From: CAIWHR01 sp963734085
Lineage (GTDB): Bacteria > Pseudomonadota > Gammaproteobacteria > Burkholderiales > Casimicrobiaceae
Length of the DNA stretch: 64,000 nucleotides
Reading direction: 5' to 3'
Assembly: GCA_963734085.1 (NCBI GenBank)
Contig: CAVTFT010000006.1
Coordinates: forward strand, 1-64,000
In this document: positions 24,828 through 32,798 of the stretch, in pieces
Position numbering within the stretch: the first letter of the stretch is position 1
Layout: the number at the start of each line of letters is the position of its first letter
Position numbers and translations under genes: made by a program
Notes under the pieces: generated by a model
The model's database searches: none
What the model saw: only the letters and a program-made list of their open reading frames with translations
Told to the model about the DNA's origin: nothing

Positions 24828-26714
24828 TTAGAAGGTGGTCTTGAACGTGAGCGACACCCAGCCGCGGTCGGACAGCGACGAGTTCGCGCCGTTGGGCACG
24901 CCCATCACGCCACCCGCCGGGGTCGCGCCGGTCGGGTTGGTGGAATAGTTGCCGTAATAGCCGTTGTACTTGAGATCGATACGGTACTTCTGATAGATGT
25001 CGGCGGCGATGCCGGCGCTCCAGTTGCCGCCGTCCTCGCTGCCGCCGAACGCGACCGCCGAGTTGCCGGAGATGCCCTGGCTCCACGTCATCGGCGCGAG
25101 CAGGTCGACCCCGGGGAACACCTGGAACCATGTCGGCGTAAAGTTGAACGCGAGTCCGACGAAGTTCTTCGACGGCTTGTCGATCGCCGTGTAGCTGCTG
25201 CGCCCCTTGAACACGGCCTCGTTTTGCGTGACCTTGACCCACTGCATCCAGGTCAGCTCGCCCGACAGTGTCGCGATGTCGAAGAACAGGGTCTTGGGGA
25301 AGATGTTGACGCCGTTGAGGACGCCGTGCCACGTGTCGCCGAGCGCGCCCGGCGTCCCCGACGACGGCACCGCCGTGGTGGCGATCGATCCGGGCGAGAG
25401 CGGCACGAAGGCCGCGGGCAGCACGTTCACGGGATCGCTGACGAGCGGCATGTTCTGGCGATAGGAAACCTCCGCGCCCACGCTGATGCCGGCGATGTTC
25501 TTGGCCATGGTCAGGCCGTAAATGTGGATGTTGTCGCCGTAAGCGCCGTTGTACAACCCGAGCTTGCCGTACTTCTGCAGGTCGGCGATCGTCGTGGCGT
25601 TGGGATTGACGAAGCAAAGCGTGCCGCCGGGCAGCGGCGTGCCGCCGCGCGGCGAGCAGACCGCGGCCGGCGCCGCAATGACGCCGGGCGTCGCCATCGC
25701 CTGCGGAAAGACGTCGGTCGTGTTGCGATAATAGGCGCCCATCGTGCCGTCGAGCCATTCCGGACTCCAGCGCGCCGACAACCCCCAATCACCGAGGCTG
25801 CCGGAGTTCGAGGGCGGCTTGATGTCGTAGCCGCGCCAGAGGCGCAGATATTTCGGAGCTGCCGGATTCGCCGCGGCGAGCGGATTGGGCCCGAAGATGA
25901 ACGAGTCACCGCCGAAGTTGAGCGGATCCTGAATCGTCAGATAGCTTCCCGATTCCGGGATGCGGTCCGCCTGCCAGTTGTAGAACCACTGGGCCGCGAC
26001 CGACAGATCCTTCGTGGGCTGAGCCTGCAGCGTGATTCCGCCGCGCGGCCGGAACAATTCCTTCGCCTCGCTTCCCGGCGTCGCAAAACCCTTCCACACG
26101 TCGATCGGATTCTGACCGTACGACACGCCGTGGATCGCGCCGCCCAGGAGCAGGCTGTCGCCCCAGTAGACCGTGTGCTGTCCGGCCTTGAGATTGAAGG
26201 GAATGTCGAACAGGTCGAAGTTCGCGAACGCGAACGCGTCCAGCCATTCGCCCGACACACCCTTGGCGTAGCGTTTGGTGTACGGGGAGAGCTCGCCCGC
26301 GACGGGCAGCCCGTTCACCAGCGTGTTCGCGGTTGCGTTGAACGTGTTGTCAAGCGACTGGTAGGCGAAGTCGTACCAGCCGGCGTAGCTGAATCGGGCC
26401 CCGTACTTGCGCTGGTACACGAGGTCGAACTCGGACAGCACGTCGAACCGGTTGGTAACGAGCGAGCCGTTGCTGAAGTTCCGGTCGCCGTCATCGTAGT
26501 TCGGGGCACCGAGGATCGCGGGATCCTGCGATTGCGCACGTACGCCGATGTTGTAGCGGACGGTGTTGTCCCAGCGCATCGTGAGGTCGGGGTTGTCGAG
26601 CGGAATCTCGAAGGCCTGCGCCGTGCCTGCGGCGGCGAGCGCGGACGCGACCGCCAGCGAGGCGACGCGGCATCGGAATCGAGCGCGACAGGGGGTTGTA
26701 ATCTGGTGCTGCAT
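24828..26714 (-). CDS. DUF1302 outer-membrane protein
   Basis: Outer-membrane protein of the DUF1302 family, 628 residues, predicted beta-barrel. The signal peptide (Arg-rich n-region, Ala core, cleavage at AQA-F near residue 35) is followed by FEIPLDNPDLTMRWDNTVRYN, the family opening. There are many amphipathic strands with aromatic girdle residues (KYGARFSYAGWYDFAYQ, AGQHTVYWGDSLLLGG, LSARWSPEWLDGTMGAYYR) and a terminal strand ending in Phe (GWVSLTFKTTF), as needed for BAM insertion. A GAGGAG site precedes ATG 26714. It opens the ten-gene same-strand run that ends at 12559. Family function is not settled; links to hydrophobic substrate handling are known mainly from context. Confidence 0.9.
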   Translation of the reverse strand: MQHQITTPCRARFRCRVASLAVASALAAAGTAQAFEIPLDNPDLTMRWDNTVRYNIGVRAQSQDPAILGAPNYDDGDRNFSNGSLVTNRFDVLSEFDLVYQRKYGARFSYAGWYDFAYQSLDNTFNATANTLVNGLPVAGELSPYTKRYAKGVSGEWLDAFAFANFDLFDIPFNLKAGQHTVYWGDSLLLGGAIHGVSYGQNPIDVWKGFATPGSEAKELFRPRGGITLQAQPTKDLSVAAQWFYNWQADRIPESGSYLTIQDPLNFGGDSFIFGPNPLAAANPAAPKYLRLWRGYDIKPPSNSGSLGDWGLSARWSPEWLDGTMGAYYRNTTDVFPQAMATPGVIAAPAAVCSPRGGTPLPGGTLCFVNPNATTIADLQKYGKLGLYNGAYGDNIHIYGLTMAKNIAGISVGAEVSYRQNMPLVSDPVNVLPAAFVPLSPGSIATTAVPSSGTPGALGDTWHGVLNGVNIFPKTLFFDIATLSGELTWMQWVKVTQNEAVFKGRSSYTAIDKPSKNFVGLAFNFTPTWFQVFPGVDLLAPMTWSQGISGNSAVAFGGSEDGGNWSAGIAADIYQKYRIDLKYNGYYGNYSTNPTGATPAGGVMGVPNGANSSLSDRGWVSLTFKTTF

Positions 26715-26907
26715 GTTGTCAATCTCCTCTGCGGTTTGTCGGTCCTGCGTACGTTACAAAGTCGATGGCCGGTGTTTTTCGGCGCAAGCCGGCCCTGCCC
26801 GGGGCTTCCGTTGGACGCCCGCGGTGCTGCGGTTCGTGTTGCGGCTATTCGATAGCGATCACGCTTCGGTGATCTCGGCTGCCGCCGTGGCGTTCAGCGT
26901 GGACATC

Positions 26908-27954
26908 TCAGCCGCGCTCCGTCTGGCCGACGACCGGCTCGGGTGCGAGATTCATGATCCGCGCGAACAGCTGCCGGAACTCCTCGTCGTTGTCCACCGA
27001 GAACTGCGGATCGGAGTTCCCCGCGAACGCCGCGCCGATCTCCATCCAGTCGCCGTTGGTCAGGTGCGCCCGCGCGGCGGGAATGATCACCTTGGACTCG
27101 AGCGCCATGTGCTCGCCCTGCGCCGTCGCGAAGGTCTCCACGGCTGCCGCGAAGCGGGCGAGCCCGCCGGCCGAATCGGCTTCGTAGGCGGCGATGCTCT
27201 GCTCGAGCTCCTCGACATGGGCGTGGCCTTCGAGGTGCTGGCGCTCGAGCTCGTCGAGCGTCGCGTCGAATTCGTGCGTTCGCGCGCGAAGCTTGCGGAA
27301 GAGGTACGCGTCTTCCTTCGGGTGATGGAGCGTTTCGGGAAACGCCTTGATGTAGTGCAGCATCGCGCGCAGCAGCGGGAACGACGGCACCGCGCCGCCG
27401 TCGCGCGCCTGCCGGACGAGGTATTCGAGTCCGTGGATGACCGCGGCAAGCGACCGATGCTCGTCGCGGATCACCGCCAGGGGTGCCTGGATTTCGGCCG
27501 CGGGCAGGTTGCTCTCGACCGCAGACACGAGGACGGGAATCGTCGTGTGCTGCAGCAGCTTCTGCGTCTCGGATCCGAGCATCAGCCCCTTGATTCCGCG
27601 GCGGCCGTGCGAGGCGATGAAGATCAGGTCGCAGCCGCGCGCTTCTGCCGCGCCGAGAATCGCCTCGTAGGGCCGATCGCTGGTCATGACCGCGGAGTCG
27701 TAGGGCACACCTGCTGTGCGGGCGACCACCCCGGCCTTGGCGAGGATCGCGCGCGCCTCGCCGGCGACGTGCTCGTTGAACGCCGCCGGCGACATCACGC
27801 GCTCGAGCGCGCCGATGCTCGACGCCCCGTAATCCGCCTGCGCGTGAAAGAAAGTCACCTTCGCGCCAAGCGCGCGGGCGAGCTCGACGGCGCGGCCGAC
27901 CGAGTCGGCCGACAGCGGCGAGTCATCGAGCGGGACCATCAGATGGCGGTACAT
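26908..27954 (-). CDS. universal stress protein - hemerythrin fusion
   Basis: Two-domain cytoplasmic protein of 348 residues. Residues 1-146 are a UspA domain (MYRHLMVPLDDS opening, Asp10, and the nucleotide-loop pattern ASHG-9x-GS at 114-128, first Gly replaced by Ala). Residues 155-300 are a hemerythrin/HHE four-helix bundle with likely iron ligands His166, His210/His211, Glu215, His246 and His282 (RDEHRSLAAVIHGLEYL, LHHPKEDAYLF, QGEHMALESKVIIPAA). Stand-alone HHE proteins sense or bind O2, NO or Fe. ATG 27954 has an AGGAGC site. It is the last gene of the BKACE operon, 29 bases after the dioxygenase. A stress or redox-sensing role linked to that oxygen-dependent pathway is inference. Confidence 0.88.
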   Translation of the reverse strand: MYRHLMVPLDDSPLSADSVGRAVELARALGAKVTFFHAQADYGASSIGALERVMSPAAFNEHVAGEARAILAKAGVVARTAGVPYDSAVMTSDRPYEAILGAAEARGCDLIFIASHGRRGIKGLMLGSETQKLLQHTTIPVLVSAVESNLPAAEIQAPLAVIRDEHRSLAAVIHGLEYLVRQARDGGAVPSFPLLRAMLHYIKAFPETLHHPKEDAYLFRKLRARTHEFDATLDELERQHLEGHAHVEELEQSIAAYEADSAGGLARFAAAVETFATAQGEHMALESKVIIPAARAHLTNGDWMEIGAAFAGNSDPQFSVDNDEEFRQLFARIMNLAPEPVVGQTERG

Positions 27955-27983
27955 GAGCGTGCTCCTGGCGGTTGTCGGCGGCG

Positions 27984-28889
27984 TCAGAACGGCTTGTCGC
28001 CGATGATTCCCGCGCGCTCCATCTTGCGATGACACGGCGGATAGTCCATCACCGCGTAATGCTGCGTGGACCGGTTGTCCCACATGGCCATGCTGTTCGG
28101 CTTCCAGCGCCAGCGCACCTGGAACTCGGGGATGAACGCCTGGCTGATCAGGTAGTTGAGCAGGTGGCTCGCGCCAGGATTCGCGTCCTGGCCGAAGCGC
28201 ACGTTGGCGGGCGTGTGGTAGTTGGTGAAGTGCGTCGTGAACGCGTTGACGAAGAGGATCTTCTCGCCGGTCTCCGGGTGCGTGCGCACGACGGGATGCT
28301 CGGCATCGGGGTATTGCGCCTTGAGCGCATGGCGCTTCTCGATCGGCATCACGGCGCCGAACGAGGCCTCGATGCTGTGGCGCGCGCGCAGGTCCGCGAT
28401 CTTCGCCTTGATGTCCTCGGGGAGCCGCTTGTAGGCCTCGGCCATGTTGGCCCACATCGTGTCGCCGCCCACCGGCGGGCACTCGATGCAGCGCAGCACG
28501 CAGCCGAACGGCGGCTTGTCACGCCACGTGGCGTCGGTGTGCCAGGCGTTCTCGTAGCGGTCGATCGGGGCGTCGGGCGACTTGTAGATCCGCACGAGGC
28601 CCGGATGGTCCGGATCGCTGCCCGCCACCGGATGATCCTCGAGCTCGCCGAAGTGCCGCGCGAACGCGACGTGCTCGGCGCGCGAGATGTCCTGATCGCG
28701 GAAGAACAGCACCTTGTGCTTGAGGAGCAGCGCGCGGATCTCGGCGGCGAGTCCGGCGTCACGCGAGGCAACTCCGAGGTCGACGTTCGAAAGCTCCGCC
28801 CCGATCGTGCACGTCAGCGGCAGGACCTTGATCGACCCGCGCGCGGCGATCTGCGCAGGGGCCTTGGCGAGCGTGGGGGTGTCCGTCAT
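27984..28889 (-). CDS. TauD/TfdA-family 2-oxoglutarate dioxygenase
   Basis: Fe(II)/2-oxoglutarate-dependent dioxygenase of 301 residues, TauD/TfdA family, which hydroxylates a substrate and often releases a small group such as sulfite or an amine. Seen: opening fold IGAELSNVDLG, facial triad His117 and Asp119 in WHTDATW with distal His277 in TQHYAVMDY, and 2-OG-binding Arg292 in KMERAGIIGD. The length and the STQHYAVMDYPP...R end are typical. It is the fifth gene of the BKACE operon, 9 bases after the quinone oxidoreductase. The substrate is unknown; sulfonates such as taurine are only one option. Confidence 0.9.
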   Translation of the reverse strand: MTDTPTLAKAPAQIAARGSIKVLPLTCTIGAELSNVDLGVASRDAGLAAEIRALLLKHKVLFFRDQDISRAEHVAFARHFGELEDHPVAGSDPDHPGLVRIYKSPDAPIDRYENAWHTDATWRDKPPFGCVLRCIECPPVGGDTMWANMAEAYKRLPEDIKAKIADLRARHSIEASFGAVMPIEKRHALKAQYPDAEHPVVRTHPETGEKILFVNAFTTHFTNYHTPANVRFGQDANPGASHLLNYLISQAFIPEFQVRWRWKPNSMAMWDNRSTQHYAVMDYPPCHRKMERAGIIGDKPF

Positions 28890-28898
28890 TGCATTCTC

Positions 28899-29879
28899 CT
28901 AGATCACAAAGATCGACGAGCCGGTCGTCTTGCGCGATTCGAGATCGCGGTGCGCCTGCGCCGCGTCCGGCAGGCGGTAGCGCTGGTTGATCTCGACCCT
29001 GATGCGTCCGGCGGCGACGTGCTCGAAGAGCTCGCCGGCAAGCGCGCCCTTCTCCGCGGGATCGGCGATGTAATCCGCCAGTGCCGGCCGCGTGACGTAC
29101 ACGGACCCCTTGATCGCGAGTTGTGTCGCATCGATCGGTGGAATCGGGCCCGAGGCCGTCCCCACGCACACGAGAAGCCCGCGTCTCTTGAGCGAATCGA
29201 GCGATGCCGCGAAAGTGCTCTTGCCTACGCTGTCGAACACGACGTTCACGCCGATGCCGTTCGTCAACTCGCGCACGCGTTTCGCGACGTCCTCGCGCGA
29301 GTAATCGATGACGTGATCGCAGCCGTGCGCGCGCGCGACCTCCGCCTTCGCCTCCGACGAGACGGTGCCGATCACCGTCAGCCCGAGGACCTTGGCCCAC
29401 TGCGACACGATCAGCCCCACGCCGCCCGCGGCCGCGTGCAGCAGGATGGTGTCGCCCGCCTGCAGCGGCCAGATCCGGCGCATGAGGTACGCGGACGTGA
29501 GGCCGCGCATCGTCATCGCGGCCGCGGTCTCGCAGGAGATCGCGGGAGGCAGCTTGATCAGCGGTGCCGCCGGGATTACACGCTCGGTGCTGTAGGCGCC
29601 CAGCGTGTTGAGGAAGCCGGTGTACGTGACACGGTCCCCCGGAACGACATTGGTCACGCCCTCGCCGATGGCCTCGACGACGCCCGCCGCTTCGACGCCG
29701 ATGCCGTTGGGCAGCGGGATCGGATACAAACCCGTGCGGAAATACGTGTCGGCGAAGTTGAGGCCGACTGCCACGTGGCGCAGCCGCGCCTGGCCGGGTC
29801 CGGGGTTGCCGACGGCAACCTCTTCCCAGCGCAGGACGTCGGGCCCGCCGGCTTCGTGAATGCGGATTGCGTGCGCCAT
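28899..29879 (-). CDS. zinc-less NADPH:quinone oxidoreductase (MDR family)
   Basis: Medium-chain dehydrogenase/reductase of the quinone oxidoreductase (QOR) type, 326 residues, NADPH-dependent and without the zinc ligands of alcohol dehydrogenases. Seen: GLNFADTYFRTGLYP, GIGVEAAGVVEAIGEGV, GDRVTY, the Rossmann motif AAAGGVGLIVSQWAK (about 149-163) and VFDSVGKSTF. ATG 29879 is chosen since a GAGGTG site lies just upstream; the in-frame GTG at 29885 is less likely. It starts 7 bases after the BKACE stop. In this operon it may reduce an enone or quinone intermediate. Confidence 0.9.
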   Translation of the reverse strand: MAHAIRIHEAGGPDVLRWEEVAVGNPGPGQARLRHVAVGLNFADTYFRTGLYPIPLPNGIGVEAAGVVEAIGEGVTNVVPGDRVTYTGFLNTLGAYSTERVIPAAPLIKLPPAISCETAAAMTMRGLTSAYLMRRIWPLQAGDTILLHAAAGGVGLIVSQWAKVLGLTVIGTVSSEAKAEVARAHGCDHVIDYSREDVAKRVRELTNGIGVNVVFDSVGKSTFAASLDSLKRRGLLVCVGTASGPIPPIDATQLAIKGSVYVTRPALADYIADPAEKGALAGELFEHVAAGRIRVEINQRYRLPDAAQAHRDLESRKTTGSSIFVI

Positions 29880-29886
29880 GGTCACC

Positions 29887-30945
29887 TCACGCGACCTTGC
29901 GCAGGAAGCCCTGCTGCCGGCCCTTGGCGTTCGGGGCGAACCCGTTGGCGGCCAGCGTCTCTTCCACCGTGTCGTAGAACACGCCGATCTTGCAGATCTC
30001 GCGCGCTTCCTTGCCGGTGGCGACTTCGCGGCCGAACTCGCGCGAGATGCGCACCAGCTGCTCGATCTGCTTCACGGTCGACATCTTCTCGGTGCGCGAC
30101 TGGTTCCAGAGGTTGTCCTCGATGCCGCAGCGCACGTGCAGGCCCATGGCGATGCCCATCATGTTGATCGGCAGCACGTTGCGCATGCTGCTTTCAACGG
30201 TCAGCATGGAGCCGTCGGGGATGGCGCGCAGGAAGTGGGCCAGGCTGTAGATCGTCGGCTGGTCCATGCCGCCGCCGATCGCCACCCAGTTCATCACCAG
30301 CGGGCCCTTGTAGACGCCGCGGCGGATCATGCGCTCCACCGTCTCGTAGCTGTTGATGTTGTAGAACTGGAACGCGCTCTGGATGCCGGCGGCGCTCAGG
30401 CGGCGCACGTGCTCCTCGACCCAGCCCGGGGCCGAGGGGACGATCATCTCGCGGTAGGCTTGGTAGTTCTGCGGCTCCGCCAGCGACGTGCCGGCGATGT
30501 CCTCGATTTCCATCTGCTCCACGACGTTCATCTGCGTGGTGTTGACGGTGACCGTGACCTGATCAGGCTTGGGATCGAGCTCGGCCAGCATGTGGCGCGT
30601 GTCGTCGGACAGCCACCTGGCGTTGGCGCCTTCAGTCTCGGGCGCAAAGGAGATCGAGCCGCCGACCTGGATGATCAGGTCCGGCACGGCCTTGCGCACG
30701 CCGGCGATCAGCTCGTTGAACTTGGACAGGCGCTTGGAGCCTTTGCCGTCCTGCTCGCGCACGTGCAGGTGCAACACGGTTGCGCCCGCGTTGTAGCAGT
30801 CCACCGCCTTCTGGACCTGCGCTTCCATGGTGACGGGAATGTCCTCCGGAAAGTCCGAAGGGATCCACTCGGGGCCGTACGGTGCGGCGGTGATGACGAG
30901 CTTGTCCTGGTTTTCGGGGAAGAGCGATCCGTCGAGAAAGTTCAT
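29887..30945 (-). CDS. BKACE-family beta-keto acid cleavage enzyme
   Basis: Zinc-dependent enzyme of the BKACE (DUF849, Kce-like) family, 352 residues. The family condenses a beta-keto acid with acetyl-CoA and splits the product into acetoacetate and a CoA ester. Seen: LVITAAPYGPEW near the N-terminus, the metal-binding HLHVR with His59 and His61, the glycine-rich IQVGGSISF, and the conserved ending MGLHVRCGIEDNLW. At 352 residues it is longer than the 270-310 typical of Kce. Start ATG 30945 has AAGGAA upstream and overlaps the CMD stop (ATGA). The Kce lysine-fermentation partners are not adjacent, so the beta-keto substrate is unknown. Confidence 0.9.
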   Translation of the reverse strand: MNFLDGSLFPENQDKLVITAAPYGPEWIPSDFPEDIPVTMEAQVQKAVDCYNAGATVLHLHVREQDGKGSKRLSKFNELIAGVRKAVPDLIIQVGGSISFAPETEGANARWLSDDTRHMLAELDPKPDQVTVTVNTTQMNVVEQMEIEDIAGTSLAEPQNYQAYREMIVPSAPGWVEEHVRRLSAAGIQSAFQFYNINSYETVERMIRRGVYKGPLVMNWVAIGGGMDQPTIYSLAHFLRAIPDGSMLTVESSMRNVLPINMMGIAMGLHVRCGIEDNLWNQSRTEKMSTVKQIEQLVRISREFGREVATGKEAREICKIGVFYDTVEETLAANGFAPNAKGRQQGFLRKVA

Positions 30946-31358
30946 GCCATTTCCTTTGGAGGTTCGGGTTGGTTCTTCGATTGCGCGTGCGCATCCAGCT
31001 CCTCGAGCAGGATCGGCGCACCGAGGCACATGCTGTGGAGGCCCTGCAGGCTCGCGAGCTGCAGGACCGCGGTGATTTCTTCCTTCGTCGCGCCCGCCTT
31101 GAGCGCGCGCTGGATGTGCCGGCGAACGCCAGGCACGTACATATGCGTGCACGACGCGTCGAGTGCGATGCCGATGAGCTCGATCGTCTTTGCGTCGAGA
31201 GCCCCCGCGACCGCCGGAGCGATCGCCATCGCGATCACCTTTTCGGTCCAGGCCGGATCCAGCTTGGCGAACGGCTCCCAATCGGGATTCCAGTTGCCGC
31301 TCGCGCGCTTGCGCGAGGCAACCGGCCGGGAGGGCTTGAGCAGATCGGCGGGCTTCAT
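30942..31358 (-). CDS. carboxymuconolactone decarboxylase-family protein
   Basis: Small AhpD-like helical protein, 138 residues, of the carboxymuconolactone decarboxylase (CMD) family. Seen: the helix AKTIELIGIALDASCTHMY with the CxxH-like Cys-Thr-His, GVRRHIQRALKAGATKEEITAVLQLASLQG, typical of the core. The single Cys argues against peroxidase activity of the CxxC type. It overlaps both neighbours by ATGA, the MFS gene upstream and the BKACE gene downstream, so the three are translationally coupled. It may be a lyase, isomerase or decarboxylase of the operon pathway; the true step is unknown. Confidence 0.85.
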   Translation of the reverse strand: MKPADLLKPSRPVASRKRASGNWNPDWEPFAKLDPAWTEKVIAMAIAPAVAGALDAKTIELIGIALDASCTHMYVPGVRRHIQRALKAGATKEEITAVLQLASLQGLHSMCLGAPILLEELDAHAQSKNQPEPPKEMA

Positions 31359-32713
31359 GGAGCGTTTCCGGTGGCGAGTCGTTGTGGCGCCTGCGGTGCA
31401 ACTGTGGTGCTCGGCACCGGCGCGAGCGACGCCGCACTCTTCAGGTCCGCTTCGTAGCTGCGCGATGCGAGCACGTACAGCACGGCGGCGAGCAGGCAGA
31501 ACAGCGGGACGACCGACAGCGCGAACTCGAGCCCATACGTATCGGAAAGCGCGCCGGCGAGAAGGGGGCCGCCCGCGAGGCCGAACAGGTTGCGCATCAG
31601 CGACAGGATCGACACCGCGGTGGCGCGCAGCCCCGGATGGATCACGTCGATCACGACCGCGTCCGTGGGGCCCACGCTGCCGGCCATCATCAAGCCGCCG
31701 GCGACGATCAGCGCGTATTGCACGTTGCCCGGCGGAAACACGGCAAAAGCCGCCACCATGAACAGGGTGGTCAGCACCGCCGTTGCGGCCGGCACGAGCA
31801 GTCTCGCGCGAGGCAGACGCGGCGTCAGCCGGTCGGCGATCACGCTCCATACCAGCGCTCCGAGACCGCCGACCAGCACGACGAGCGCGGTCTTGAGGCC
31901 GGCCTTGTCAGGCGCGATCCCGTAGAAGCGATTGAAGTAACTCGGCAGCCAGGCCCAGGTCGTGGAGACGACGAGCAGGTTGAAGCCGGCGCCAAGGCAG
32001 GTGATGAGCGCCGTGCGCGGGCGGCGCAGCTCGGCGATCACGGCGCTCGCCGCGACCTTGACACCGCCGTCTGCGCGTGCCCGTCCCGGCAGCGCGACCG
32101 TCTTGTAATCGCGTACCAGCAGCAGGAACAGGATGGCGAGGAACAGCCCCGGCACGCCGACCGTGCCGAAGCCCGCCTGCCAGCCCCATCGCTCGGCGAT
32201 CACGCCGCCGAGCATCACGCCGAGCACCGAACCCACGATGCCGGCAAACAGGAATGCGCCGAGCACGCTGCTCCGCATCCGGGGCGGAAAGAGGCTCGCG
32301 ATCAGCGCAGCGCCAACCGTGCCGTAGGCGGCCTCGCCGACTCCGACGACGCTGCGGGCGCCCAGGAGCTGCCCGTAGCTCCCCGCGAACGCGCAGGCGA
32401 TCGTGGCGAGGCTCCAGACGAGAGCCATCAAGAAGATGCTCTTGACGCGGCTCCACCGGTCGGCCAGCAGCGATAGCGGGACCGCGCCGAGCGCCACCGT
32501 GACGGACACGATCGAGACGAGCCCGCCGAGCTGGCTGTCGGACAACGACCACTGCGCCTTGAGATGGGGAAACATCGAGACCACGACCTGGCGATCGACG
32601 TAGTCGACGACCATCAGCAGGAACAGGACCGCGAAGACGGTCCACGCGGTGCGGCGCGCTACCGGGCGGTGGGCCGTAGGATCGAACTCTGCGATGTGCA
32701 TTGGATGGGCCAT
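31355..32713 (-). CDS. MFS transporter, probably organic acid importer
   Basis: Inner-membrane major facilitator, 452 residues with 12 predicted helices. Seen: first-helix signature DYVDRQVVVSMFPHLKAQWSLSDSQLGGL, loop 2-3 motif LSLLADRWSRVKSI (the MFS A-motif D-R-x-R/K form), GAFLFAGIVGSVLGVMLGGVIAERWGWQAGF. The pattern resembles Spinster/ACS-like and UhpC-type carriers for organic acids. The ATG at 32713 is the most upstream plausible start; ATG 32701 is an alternative, and neither has a strong ribosome site. It begins the catabolic operon, divergent from the AraC-type regulator, and very likely imports the operon's substrate. Confidence 0.85.
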   Translation of the reverse strand: MAHPMHIAEFDPTAHRPVARRTAWTVFAVLFLLMVVDYVDRQVVVSMFPHLKAQWSLSDSQLGGLVSIVSVTVALGAVPLSLLADRWSRVKSIFLMALVWSLATIACAFAGSYGQLLGARSVVGVGEAAYGTVGAALIASLFPPRMRSSVLGAFLFAGIVGSVLGVMLGGVIAERWGWQAGFGTVGVPGLFLAILFLLLVRDYKTVALPGRARADGGVKVAASAVIAELRRPRTALITCLGAGFNLLVVSTTWAWLPSYFNRFYGIAPDKAGLKTALVVLVGGLGALVWSVIADRLTPRLPRARLLVPAATAVLTTLFMVAAFAVFPPGNVQYALIVAGGLMMAGSVGPTDAVVIDVIHPGLRATAVSILSLMRNLFGLAGGPLLAGALSDTYGLEFALSVVPLFCLLAAVLYVLASRSYEADLKSAASLAPVPSTTVAPQAPQRLATGNAP

Positions 32714-32798
32714 GGCGAGATGGCCGCATTGTGGGCGCGCTGGGTCTTTTCGGATTGACCCGGCGTGACATAGACTTGACTCTTGGGGACAGTTGCGA

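Noticed and set aside
29887..30945. BKACE as the Kce of lysine fermentation
   Set aside because: None of the aminomutase or kdd/kal partners are adjacent; the neighbours are oxidative enzymes.
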